Origin: Acidaminococcus sp.
GTDB taxonomy: Bacteria > Bacillota > Negativicutes > Acidaminococcales > Acidaminococcaceae
NCBI GenBank assembly: GCA_019416065.1
Contig: DXYB01000062.1
Coordinates: 1 to 7,301, forward strand
Length of the DNA stretch: 7,301 nt
Direction: 5' to 3'
The position numbers and the translations under genes were made by a program. Shown here in pieces: positions 1 through 5,487 of the stretch (within the stretch, counting starts at the first letter, position 1; each line of letters starts with the position of its first letter). The notes under the pieces were generated by a model. It did no database searches. It was not told the origin of the DNA and worked only from the letters and a program-made list of their open reading frames with translations.

Positions 1-55
1 TGTCCACCAGAAAAGGATGAATTTGGGGTCCTCCCCAACATTTGACAAAGAACCC
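1..55. mobile_element. Possible end of an insertion sequence (ISL3-like terminus)
   Basis: Read on the minus strand from base 55, the sequence begins GGGTTCTTTGTCAAATGTTG, which resembles from memory the terminal inverted repeats of ISL3-family elements (GGnTCTTTGnCAAAT-type). A 6-bp hairpin, TTGGGG/CCCCAA with a 4-nt loop, lies at 23-38. Plus-strand frame 1 is open from the window edge to a TGA at 43-45 and would give a 14-residue C-terminus ending FGVLPNI. This could be the tail of a transposase gene, but it is far too short to identify. If this is an IS end, the element extends left out of the window and stops right beside the terminator of the flotillin operon. The other end and the target duplication cannot be seen. 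Confidence 0.3.
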
Positions 56-89
56 AAAAATACCGGCCCCAGAAGGTCGGTATTTTTTT
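56..89. terminator. Bidirectional rho-independent terminator of the flotillin operon
   Basis: ATACCGGCC (60-68) pairs with GGTCGGTAT (75-83) with one G-U wobble and a 6-nt loop. Flanking A and T runs extend the stem to about 13 bp and give a T tail in both directions (T83-89 on plus, A56-60 on minus). It begins just past the TAG stop at 91-93 of the last minus-strand operon gene, so its main job is probably to end that transcript. It could also stop a transcript arriving from the left. Confidence 0.85.
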
Positions 90-90
90 G

Positions 91-402
91 CTATTTTTTC
101 TTTTTCTCGGTACGTTTCTTCCTAGCAAGTTCTAGTGGTGTAGGCGCCTGCCTGCGATTGTTCCATTTGGCATAGAGCACCACCCACGCTACTGCCACTA
201 TAGGCAGCACGCCCAAAAAGAGCCGAGAACTGTCATTGCGGGTAATCACCAGAAAATCCCATCCTATTACGCACAGTGGGGTTAGAATCACTTTGGCCGC
301 TGTGGACTGGGGAAAGTACCGCAGGCAAAATCCATAGACCAGAAAAGCCACGGCAAACGACATGAAAGACAGCAACAGAATAAACAGCGCAAAGGTCGTC
401 AT
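91..402 (-). CDS. Hypothetical small membrane protein, last gene of the flotillin operon
   Basis: I do not recognise this 103-residue protein. It has a hydrophobic N-terminal segment (about residues 4-26), a second moderately hydrophobic stretch (about 36-53), a third (about 60-78), and a strongly basic tail rich in Lys and Arg ending EKKKK. This suggests a two- or three-span membrane protein with a positively charged cytoplasmic tail. The ATG overlaps the TGA of the upstream gene as ATGA (402-399), and GGGAGG lies at a good distance upstream inside the end of that gene. Expression is therefore probably translationally coupled to it. A strong terminator follows directly. Its position, last in an nfeD-floA operon, suggests a membrane-organisation role, but this is inference only and no catalytic motif is visible. 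Confidence 0.8.
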   Translation of the reverse strand: MTTFALFILLLSFMSFAVAFLVYGFCLRYFPQSTAAKVILTPLCVIGWDFLVITRNDSSRLFLGVLPIVAVAWVVLYAKWNNRRQAPTPLELARKKRTEKKKK

Positions 403-875
403 TTTCTACCTCCCGCTTGTCTTCTCACTCCCCTGTACCGCTTCATTTCCTGTCTCCAGCTGTCCTGACTGCGGGGACGCCCCAGTACTATCGCCCACAA
501 CATTCCATCTTGCAGGGAGCCCTGCAGGCGACGATATGGCGTTTTTGGGCGAGAGCTTGGCTTACTATCTTCTATAACAGTAGGACGCAGCACTTGCAAG
601 TCTTCTTTGACTTCTTTTTTTAAATCGCTATGCACCGGCTGCAACTCCTGAACCAGATCCGGCCGAACAGGAGATAATTCCTTAGCAGGTTCTTTTGCCA
701 TTTCACAGGAAAAAGAGTCTTGCTTTGTATTTTCTCCTGGCGAAAGCGTCATCCGTTTTTTGATTTTCGAGAACACCTGGGGCAATTTTTTCTTTTCCCG
801 TTTTTTTCCTTTGGTAATCTGGCTGACAAGAATAAATACCACCCATACCAGAAAAATGAACAGATCTTGCTTCAT
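399..875 (-). CDS. Hypothetical single-span membrane protein downstream of floA
   Basis: A 158-residue protein of unknown function. Residues 5-20 form one transmembrane segment with a very short N-terminal tail, followed by a highly basic stretch (22-42) that should stay in the cytoplasm. Residues 43-115 are polar, charged and Pro-rich and look disordered. They include a loose repeat (PVRPDLVQEL then PVHSDLKKEV, about 69-89). The C-terminal part (about 118-145) contains a more ordered block, DGMLWAIVLGRPRS, which may be the conserved docking or folding element. The ATG lies 9 nt after the floA stop, with an AGAGG-type SD overlapping that junction, and its TGA overlaps the next start as ATGA. 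It is thus firmly part of the nfeD-floA operon. It is not obviously related to B. subtilis YqfB. A scaffold or partner of the flotillin is a reasonable guess and nothing more. Confidence 0.8.
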   Translation of the reverse strand: MKQDLFIFLVWVVFILVSQITKGKKREKKKLPQVFSKIKKRMTLSPGENTKQDSFSCEMAKEPAKELSPVRPDLVQELQPVHSDLKKEVKEDLQVLRPTVIEDSKPSSRPKTPYRRLQGSLQDGMLWAIVLGRPRSQDSWRQEMKRYRGVRRQAGGRK

Positions 876-884
876 AGGCTGCCT

Positions 885-1880
885 CTATTTCGTCTCCGTG
901 GGAACGACAGGGGACTCTTCCCCGGTTCCTGCCAGATTTTCCCGCATCTTAGTGTCTGCCAGGAGGTTATTCATCTGGTAATAATCCATCACACCCAAAT
1001 TACCTGCCTTCAGCGCTTCTGCCAGGGCTTCCGGTACTTTAGCCTGGGCTTCCACCACTTTAGCCTTCATTTCCTGGGTGTAGGCCCGCATTTCCTGTTC
1101 TTTGGCTACGGCCATAGCACGTCGTTCTTCTGCTTTAGCCTGGGCGATATTTTTATCCGCTTCCGCCTGATCCGTCATCAATTGAGCGCCGATGTTTCTT
1201 CCCACATCCACGTCTGCAATATCAATGGAAAGGATTTCGAAGGCAGAGCCTGCATCCAGCCCTTTACTCAGCACCGTCCGGGAAATATGATCGGGATTTT
1301 CCAATACATCCGTGTGTTCTTCGGAAGAACCTACGGTGGTCACGATTCCTTCCCCAACCCGGGCAATAATGGTACTTTCTCCGGCACCGCCTACCAGTCT
1401 GTCAATATTGGCCCGCACCGTAACCCGTGCCCGTACCTTCAGCTCAATCCCATTTTTGGCCACAGCTGAAATCAGCGGTGTTTCAATGACTTTTGGATTC
1501 ACGCTCATCTGCACGGCTTCCAGTACATCCCGCCCAGCTAGATCAATGGCGGCCGCCCGTTCAAAAGTCAGGGGTATCGCCGCCCGTTCCGCCGCAATTA
1601 GCGCATCTACGACTCTATCCACATCACCACCGGCCAAATAATGGGCTTCCAGCTGGTCCACGTTTACCGTCAGCCCTGCCTTATTGGCTTTGACCAGGGG
1701 CAGGATGATTTTGCTGGGTACCACACGACGCAGCCGCATACCCACCAGCGTGAAAACGTGAACGTTGACCCCTGCCGCCATAGCTGAAATCCATAGTCCC
1801 AGGGGAACAAAATGCAAAAACAGTACAATCAGGACAAATACAGCTACAATAAAAAAGGTACTTCCTAATACCGCTACCAT
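885..1880 (-). CDS. floA: Flotillin-like protein FloA (UPF0365 family)
   Basis: FloA proteins form oligomers in lipid-raft-like microdomains of the bacterial membrane and act as scaffolds affecting fluidity, secretion and signalling. This protein is 331 residues, the length I recall for B. subtilis FloA (YqfA). Residues 5-50 are a long hydrophobic membrane-anchoring region followed by RLRRVVPSKI. Residues 65-230 are the SPFH/PHB-type domain, with the family's NKAGL, AERA and NPKVIETP stretches. Residues 236-290 form the Ala/Glu-rich coiled coil (QAEADKNIAQAKAEERRAMA), and a polar tail follows. The open frame extends to 1913, but a strong GAAGGAGG lies 6 nt before the ATG at 1880, and starting there gives the family length, so 1880 is chosen. 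It starts 1 nt after the nfeD stop, which implies translational coupling. Confidence 0.95.
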   Translation of the reverse strand: MVAVLGSTFFIVAVFVLIVLFLHFVPLGLWISAMAAGVNVHVFTLVGMRLRRVVPSKIILPLVKANKAGLTVNVDQLEAHYLAGGDVDRVVDALIAAERAAIPLTFERAAAIDLAGRDVLEAVQMSVNPKVIETPLISAVAKNGIELKVRARVTVRANIDRLVGGAGESTIIARVGEGIVTTVGSSEEHTDVLENPDHISRTVLSKGLDAGSAFEILSIDIADVDVGRNIGAQLMTDQAEADKNIAQAKAEERRAMAVAKEQEMRAYTQEMKAKVVEAQAKVPEALAEALKAGNLGVMDYYQMNNLLADTKMRENLAGTGEESPVVPTETK

Positions 1881-1881
1881 A

Positions 1882-2346
1882 TTAAGCCTCCTTCCGGACC
1901 ACAGTCCTGCCACCGGTCACCGCAACCACTTTGACATTCGTTCCCGGCTCATAAAATTCACCATCAGTAATCACATCCACCAGTTTGCCATTGATCAGAA
2001 CCCGCCCGCTGGGCCGCAGGACAGTCTGGGCAACGCCGGTTTTGCCTAAAAGATCCTGTCGTTTATCCACTGCCTCATACCCTTCTTCTTCCGTAGACCG
2101 GAGATGCAATGTCAAATGACGGCCCAAAATACTTTTGGGGCCACGGCTAATCAGCCAGAAAATAAGCAGGGCAAGTACCAGTACCATACTCCCTACTGCT
2201 ACCATCGCCATTTCTCCGGCGCCCAGGAAGAAATAGAGGGCCCCCAACAGGCACAGTAAGCCACTGATACCGAAAATTCCAAACCCAGGAATCGCAGCCT
2301 CAATGGCCAGCAGAACCACCCCTACAAAAAACAGTTGTACGGACAT
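1882..2346 (-). CDS. nfeD: NfeD family protein, short form (membrane plus OB-fold)
   Basis: NfeD proteins are flotillin partners, and their genes commonly sit next to SPFH-family genes. This one is 154 residues: transmembrane spans at about 4-18, 21-41 and 46-66, then a C-terminal OB-fold (about 98-152) with the typical run LLGKTGVAQTVLRPSGRVLI, then DGEFYEPGTNVKV. It is the short class and lacks the N-terminal ClpP-like serine protease domain of long NfeDs such as B. subtilis YqeZ (about 440 residues as I recall). The ATG is preceded by AAAGGAG with a 6-nt gap (2353-2359). It is the first gene of the leftward operon and ends 1 nt before floA. I could not identify a convincing promoter; a TATAGT at 2372-2367 has only a poor -35 and lies very close to the SD. 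Confidence 0.93.
   Translation of the reverse strand: MSVQLFFVGVVLLAIEAAIPGFGIFGISGLLCLLGALYFFLGAGEMAMVAVGSMVLVLALLIFWLISRGPKSILGRHLTLHLRSTEEEGYEAVDKRQDLLGKTGVAQTVLRPSGRVLINGKLVDVITDGEFYEPGTNVKVVAVTGGRTVVRKEA
1887..1893 (-). promoter_or_regulatory. Ribosome binding site that fixes the floA start
   Basis: The minus strand reads AAGGAGG here, 6 nt before the ATG at 1880-1878. The in-frame ATG at 1913 has no comparable site and would add 11 residues (MAGLWSGRRLN) within the end of nfeD. This site therefore decides the floA start. It lies inside the last codons of nfeD. Confidence 0.85.
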
Positions 2347-2417
2347 GGCCTTCTCCTTTCCTTCTAACTATACATTTGATATTACTATTCTGTCTTCCGC
2401 GGAAAAATCCTTTTTGT

Positions 2418-2453
2418 AAAAAAAAAGAAAGTACAGCGTTTCGCATGTACCTC
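2418..2453 (-). terminator. Terminator of the tRNA-Lys/Glu/Val operon
   Basis: On the minus strand GTACA (2450-2446) pairs with TGTAC (2435-2431), and GCG pairs with CGC around an AAA loop, with a single bulged T. The stem is followed by TTTC and nine T residues (2426-2418). It starts about 12 nt past the CCA end of tRNA-Val and separates the tRNA operon from the nfeD-floA operon on the same strand. Confidence 0.8.
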
Positions 2454-2462
2454 CTTCTTTTA

Positions 2463-2538
2463 TGGTGGGCGCTAACAGGATCGAACTGCTGACATTCTGC
2501 TTGTAAGGCAGACGCTCTCCCAGCTGAGCTAAGCGCCC
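2463..2538 (-). tRNA. tRNA-Val (anticodon TAC)
   Basis: A 76-nt cloverleaf. The acceptor stem is GGGCGCT/AGCGCCC, the D-arm contains AGCTCAGCTGGGAGAGC, and the anticodon loop CTTACAA gives anticodon TAC, which reads GUA and other Val codons. The T-loop is GTTCGATCC, the discriminator is A and the CCA is encoded. It is the last gene of the Lys-Glu-Val cluster. Confidence 0.97.
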
Positions 2539-2549
2539 TTGATAAAAAA

Positions 2550-2624
2550 TGGTGACCGGGGCGGGAATCGAACCCGCGATACCGCCGTGAAAGGGCGGTG
2601 TCTTAACCTCTTGACCACCCGGCC
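2550..2624 (-). tRNA. tRNA-Glu (anticodon TTC)
   Basis: A 75-nt cloverleaf with acceptor GGCCGGG/CCCGGTC (one G-U pair), anticodon stem CCGCC/GGCGG and loop CTTTCAC, giving anticodon TTC. The T-arm is GCGGGTTCGATTCCCGC and the CCA is encoded. The overall sequence is the classic bacterial tRNA-Glu. It is the middle gene of the Lys-Glu-Val cluster, 11 nt upstream of tRNA-Val. Confidence 0.97.
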
Positions 2625-2633
2625 ATAAAAAAA

Positions 2634-2709
2634 TGGTGATCCGCCAGAGGATCGAACTCTGGACACCCTGATTAAGAGTCAGGTGCTCTACCAGCTGAGC
2701 TAGCGGACC
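2634..2709 (-). tRNA. tRNA-Lys (anticodon CTT)
   Basis: A 76-nt cloverleaf with acceptor GGTCCGC/GCGGATC (one G-U pair), anticodon stem CCTGA/TCAGG and loop CTCTTAA, giving anticodon CTT, which reads AAG. The discriminator is A and the CCA is encoded. It is the first gene of the three-tRNA operon. The CTT isoacceptor is the accessory Lys tRNA; a TTT isoacceptor is expected elsewhere in the genome. Confidence 0.97.
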
Positions 2710-2714
2710 ATCAT

Positions 2715-2739
2715 GTCATGCGGTATTCTAACCGATGAC
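2715..2739 (-). promoter_or_regulatory. Leader hairpin of the tRNA-Lys operon transcript
   Basis: On the minus strand GTCAT-CGGT (2739-2731) pairs with ACCG (2724-2721) and ATGAC (2719-2715), with a 6-nt loop and one bulged C. The hairpin begins at the predicted transcription start (about 2739) and ends five bases before the tRNA-Lys 5' end. It may protect or guide processing of the primary transcript by RNase P. That role is inference. Confidence 0.5.
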
Positions 2740-2745
2740 TTAAGT

Positions 2746-2774
2746 AGTATACCAAATTTTACAGTGCTGTGCAA
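2746..2774 (-). promoter_or_regulatory. Promoter of the tRNA-Lys/Glu/Val operon
   Basis: -35 TTGCAC (2774-2769), a 17-nt spacer and -10 TATACT (2751-2746) with an extended -10 (TGG directly upstream). The predicted start is near 2739, about 30 nt before tRNA-Lys. The terminator of tRNA-Thr lies upstream, so the three-tRNA operon is an independent unit. Confidence 0.75.
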
Positions 2775-2802
2775 GAACTTTTTTGCGCAGTCGGCAATTA
2801 AT

Positions 2803-2830
2803 CAAAAAAGGTGCTGCACACGCAACACCC
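2803..2830 (-). terminator. Terminator of tRNA-Thr
   Basis: On the minus strand GGTGTTGC (2829-2822) pairs with GCAGCACC (2817-2810), 8 bp with one U-G wobble and loop GTGT, followed by TTTTTTGATTAATT. It lies about 15 nt past the tRNA-Thr CCA end. It shows that tRNA-Thr is transcribed separately from the Lys-Glu-Val cluster. Confidence 0.88.
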
Positions 2831-2844
2831 TTTACCTATTAAAT

Positions 2845-2920
2845 TGGAGCTACTGATAGGATTCGAACCTACGACCCTCTCATTACGAATGAGATGCTCT
2901 ACCAGCTGAGCTACAGTAGC
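2845..2920 (-). tRNA. tRNA-Thr (anticodon CGT)
   Basis: A 76-nt cloverleaf with acceptor GCTACTG/CAGTAGC, anticodon stem TCTCA/TGAGA and loop TTCGTAA, giving anticodon CGT, which reads ACG. The T-arm is GTAGGTTCGAATCCTAT, the discriminator is T as usual for bacterial Thr tRNAs, and the CCA is encoded. It has its own promoter and terminator. Confidence 0.97.
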
Positions 2921-2932
2921 AAGAACGAAATA

Positions 2933-2961
2933 ATTATATCATAAGAAAAAAGGAATTTCAA
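2933..2961 (-). promoter_or_regulatory. Strong promoter of tRNA-Thr
   Basis: -35 TTGAAA (2961-2956), a 17-nt spacer and a perfect -10 TATAAT (2938-2933) with extended -10 TGA. The predicted start is near 2926, leaving only about 6 nt of leader. The -35 lies within 4 nt of the murI stop codon, so the whole murI/tRNA-Thr gap is used as promoter, leaving no room for a separate murI terminator. Confidence 0.85.
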
Positions 2962-2964
2962 GAA

Positions 2965-3759
2965 TTATAAATGGATCAACCGAAAATCGCAGCGGTTCAT
3001 ATCCAGCATTCTGCTCGCCAGGCGTTTTCCTCTTTCCACATCGGCGGTAAAACACACTTCTGCCCGTCCTAGTCCCACGGTTCGCAGCAAATGCCGCCGC
3101 TCCAAATCTTCCTTGGCAACCGCCACCGTTCGCTCTGCCGGATCTAAAAGGGTAACATTGGGACCAAACGCTTCTGCCAGTTCTTTTTTGATAAAGGGAT
3201 AATGGGTGCAGGACAAAAGCACTGTGTCCACATCGTGGGCTTTTAAGGCATCCGTATATTCTCGTACAGCCGCCGCTAGTTCCGGAGTATCAAACTGTTC
3301 GTGCTCAATCAAAGGAACGAATTTGGGACACCCCTGTCCAAAGACCTGCACCTCCGGATCCATGGCCAAAATTTCCCTTTTATGAGCACCTGAAGCAACC
3401 GTAAAATCCGTGGCAAAAAATCCCACTCGATTATTCTTGGTAACCTGGGGAATCATGCGGCCACCTTTACGCATCCCAATCACAGGGAAAGCATAGCCTT
3501 CGCCGATCACATCGGTGCCCAATACCGTAATGGTATTACAGGCAACGACAAGTTGCTTAATAGAGCGACGTTGCAACCAATCCGTCATTTCGCGAACAAA
3601 TTTCCGAATTTCTTCTGCCGGGCGATTCCCGTAAGGAGTGCGTGCCGTATCCCCCACAAAAATAAAGCGTTCATGGGGCATTTTCTCCTGCAACCATTTT
3701 AATACAGAAAGTCCTCCAACACCAGAATCAATGACGCCCACAGGATCCAATTCGTTCAT
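2965..3759 (-). CDS. murI: Glutamate racemase
   Basis: Converts L-glutamate to D-glutamate in the cytoplasm for peptidoglycan precursor synthesis (used by MurD), without a cofactor. The length, 264 residues, is typical. The N-terminal half has DSGVGGLSV at 11-19 (Asp11 and Ser12 bind substrate) and GDTARTPYG at 36-44. The first catalytic Cys is Cys74 in VVACNT, and the second half has Cys184 and His186 in LLSCTHYP. FGQGCPKFVPLIE (140-152) is also family-typical. The residues after the catalytic Cys (ITV rather than the more common ATA) and GMRKGGR at 95-101 differ slightly from the usual family text. The ATG has GGAGG 9 nt upstream (3773-3769). It is probably monocistronic, transcribed from an extended -10 promoter near 3822. 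Transcripts could run on into tRNA-Thr, since no terminator lies between. Confidence 0.96.
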   Translation of the reverse strand: MNELDPVGVIDSGVGGLSVLKWLQEKMPHERFIFVGDTARTPYGNRPAEEIRKFVREMTDWLQRRSIKQLVVACNTITVLGTDVIGEGYAFPVIGMRKGGRMIPQVTKNNRVGFFATDFTVASGAHKREILAMDPEVQVFGQGCPKFVPLIEHEQFDTPELAAAVREYTDALKAHDVDTVLLSCTHYPFIKKELAEAFGPNVTLLDPAERTVAVAKEDLERRHLLRTVGLGRAEVCFTADVERGKRLASRMLDMNRCDFRLIHL

Positions 3760-3816
3760 AGACTTTCGCCTCCGTCACAATACAATTGATATGAACCCGA
3801 TCTGACCGCTTTTTTC

Positions 3817-3845
3817 ATTATAGCATAGGAAAAAAGAAAAAAATA
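3817..3845 (-). promoter_or_regulatory. Extended -10 promoter of murI
   Basis: A perfect -10 TATAAT (3822-3817) is preceded by TGC, an extended -10 element. The -35 at the 17-nt position (TATTTT) is poor. It overlaps the T tail and stem of the AbgT-gene terminator. The predicted start is near 3810, about 50 nt before the ATG. Confidence 0.7.
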
Positions 3846-3872
3846 CTGCTGTTACAATAACAGCAGTATTTT
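3830..3872 (-). terminator. Terminator of the AbgT-family gene
   Basis: A perfect 15-bp stem (3840-3854 with 3858-3872, core TACTGCTGTTA/TAACAGCAGTA) with a 3-nt CAA loop. On the minus strand it is followed by seven T, a C and six T. It begins 5 nt past the TAA of the carrier gene. The T tract doubles as the spacer and -35 region of the murI promoter. Confidence 0.92.
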
Positions 3873-3877
3873 ACCTT

Positions 3878-5419
3878 TTAATGGAGATAAATTCCTCCGC
3901 CAGGTCCTAAAGGAAGTCCCAAGACAATCCATGCGGATAATAATAGTAACCAAGCAATGGCAAAGCACAGGGAATAGGGCAGCATATTGGCGATAATCGT
4001 ACCCATTCCAGTATTTTTTTCATACTTTTGGGCAAATCCTAAAATAAGTGGAAAATAGGTAAATAGCGGGGACAATGGATTTGTGAGAGAATCTCCAATC
4101 CGGTAGGCGGCCTGGGTCAGTGCCGGGTCATACCCTAATAACATCATCATGGGGACCATGACCGGAGCCAAGATTGCCCATTTGGCAGAAGCCGAACCAA
4201 TAAAGATATTGACAATACAGGACACCAGCACCAGTCCAATGACCAAAGGTATCCCTGTAATATGCATGGCCTGTAGTCCCGCTGCGCCTTTAATAGCCAG
4301 GATCATTCCCAAATTGGACCAGGCAAAATAACTGGTAAACTGGGCACAGAAAAAGCACAGTAAAATATACGAAGAAATATCCTTAAAGGCCTGGGAAATA
4401 TCCGCCCACATGTCCTTATCGTTTTTATATTTCCCAGAGGCAAATCCATAAACAGCCCCAGGCACAAACAACAGCAGTGTCACCATCAGAATGATACCCG
4501 TCATAAACGGCGATTTAGGATCCATAATGGAATGGCTCTTGGGATCTCCCAGGATAGGAGCCGGGCCCATGCACAATAGCGCAATGACAAGCAGCGTAGC
4601 AAGCCCAGCCCACAAGGCTTTGGTCACGGCTTTCCGTTTTTGCTCTGTCATCGCCGTCACTGACTCATCCAATTCGTATTGAGTCAGATCCGTACCGGCA
4701 AAGCGGGGTGCCATAATTTTTTCTGTAACAAAGGTCCCCACAAACGTCAGCAAAAAACAAGATGCCACCAGAAAATAATAGTTGATCGCAGGAGACTGTT
4801 GATAACTGGGATCAATCATTTTCGCAGCCGCCTCGGTAAATCCGTATGCCAAGGAATCGCTCATACCCAGCATGATATTGGCGCAGAACCCGGCTGCCAC
4901 ACTGGCAAAGGCAGTAAATACACCCAAAAGCGGATGCCGCCCCATGGATAGAAAAATCACACCGGCCACCGGAGGCAGCACCACAAAGGCGGCATCCCCT
5001 GCCACATTGCCGTTAATACCAATAAAGATAATCACCCAGGTAACCACGGCAGGAGCCGCGTCCTTTAGCATTTTTTGCATGAAAGCGGCCAAAAAGCCAC
5101 TTTTTTCCGCTACGCCGGCGCCCAGCACACACACCAGAACCATACCCAGCGGGGCAAAAGAGGAGAAATTGGAAACCGCTTTACTCCAAATCATACGGAA
5201 CCCATCCACCGTCAAAAGATTAATCACCTTAATCTCTTTACCGGTACCCGGATGGATGGCCGATACTCCCATACTGCCAAAGATGGCTGATAACACCAGA
5301 ACAATAATGGCTAGAATCACAAACAAGCTGGCCGGATCAGGCAGTTTATTACCTGCCGCTTCCACGGTATTCAGGAACCGATCCATCAGGCTTTTTTTCG
5401 ATGCCGCTTTTTCTACCAT
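3878..5419 (-). CDS. AbgT-family transporter (p-aminobenzoyl-glutamate type)
   Basis: A 513-residue inner-membrane carrier with many hydrophobic segments and a cytoplasmic N-terminus carrying GNKLPDP (about 23-29). AbgT in E. coli takes up p-aminobenzoyl-glutamate, and the relatives MtrF and YdaH have been reported to export sulfonamides and folate intermediates. Family blocks seen: NFSSFAPLGMVLVCVLGAGV (84-103), GDAAFVVLPPVAG (141-153), and the C-terminal block GSASAKWAILAP (408-419) then AAYRIGDSLTNPLSPL (437-452). These retain the Trp, Arg and Asp positions reported as important in MtrF/YdaH. No abgA or abgB hydrolase gene is adjacent, so uptake versus efflux cannot be decided. Start: ATG at 5419, with GGGAAGTGGAG upstream. 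A GTG at 5428 is in frame (516 residues) but falls within that purine-rich site. It appears monocistronic, with its own promoter and terminator. Confidence 0.93.
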   Translation of the reverse strand: MVEKAASKKSLMDRFLNTVEAAGNKLPDPASLFVILAIIVLVLSAIFGSMGVSAIHPGTGKEIKVINLLTVDGFRMIWSKAVSNFSSFAPLGMVLVCVLGAGVAEKSGFLAAFMQKMLKDAAPAVVTWVIIFIGINGNVAGDAAFVVLPPVAGVIFLSMGRHPLLGVFTAFASVAAGFCANIMLGMSDSLAYGFTEAAAKMIDPSYQQSPAINYYFLVASCFLLTFVGTFVTEKIMAPRFAGTDLTQYELDESVTAMTEQKRKAVTKALWAGLATLLVIALLCMGPAPILGDPKSHSIMDPKSPFMTGIILMVTLLLFVPGAVYGFASGKYKNDKDMWADISQAFKDISSYILLCFFCAQFTSYFAWSNLGMILAIKGAAGLQAMHITGIPLVIGLVLVSCIVNIFIGSASAKWAILAPVMVPMMMLLGYDPALTQAAYRIGDSLTNPLSPLFTYFPLILGFAQKYEKNTGMGTIIANMLPYSLCFAIAWLLLLSAWIVLGLPLGPGGGIYLH

Positions 5420-5421
5420 AA

Positions 5422-5437
5422 ACTCCACTTCCCTATT
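5422..5437 (-). promoter_or_regulatory. Purine-rich ribosome binding region deciding the AbgT-gene start
   Basis: The minus strand reads TAGGGAAGTGGAG before TTTATG. GGGAAG lies 8 nt, and GGAG 3 nt, before the ATG at 5419. The upstream GTG at 5428 is part of this purine run and has essentially no spacer from GGGAAG, so the ATG is preferred. This is only moderate evidence, because neither SD match is ideal. Confidence 0.5.
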
Positions 5438-5487
5438 TTAATATACGGATCGTTCCGAATAAAATAAACGATTAAGCAAATAATATA

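Noticed and set aside
720..1469. Long plus-strand open frame (249 residues) opposite floA and the gene after it
   Set aside because: It is antisense to strongly supported coding sequence, rich in His/Phe/Arg as expected of a shadow frame, with no family motif.
1881..1913. N-terminal extension of floA from an in-frame ATG at 1913
   Set aside because: It lacks its own ribosome binding site, overlaps nfeD and would add residues atypical of the family. AAGGAGG before 1880 and the 331-residue length favour the later start.
4872..5441. Plus-strand open frame (189 residues) opposite the AbgT-family gene
   Set aside because: It is a low-complexity, Thr/Ala/Pro-rich shadow of a membrane-protein gene, with no SD or domain.
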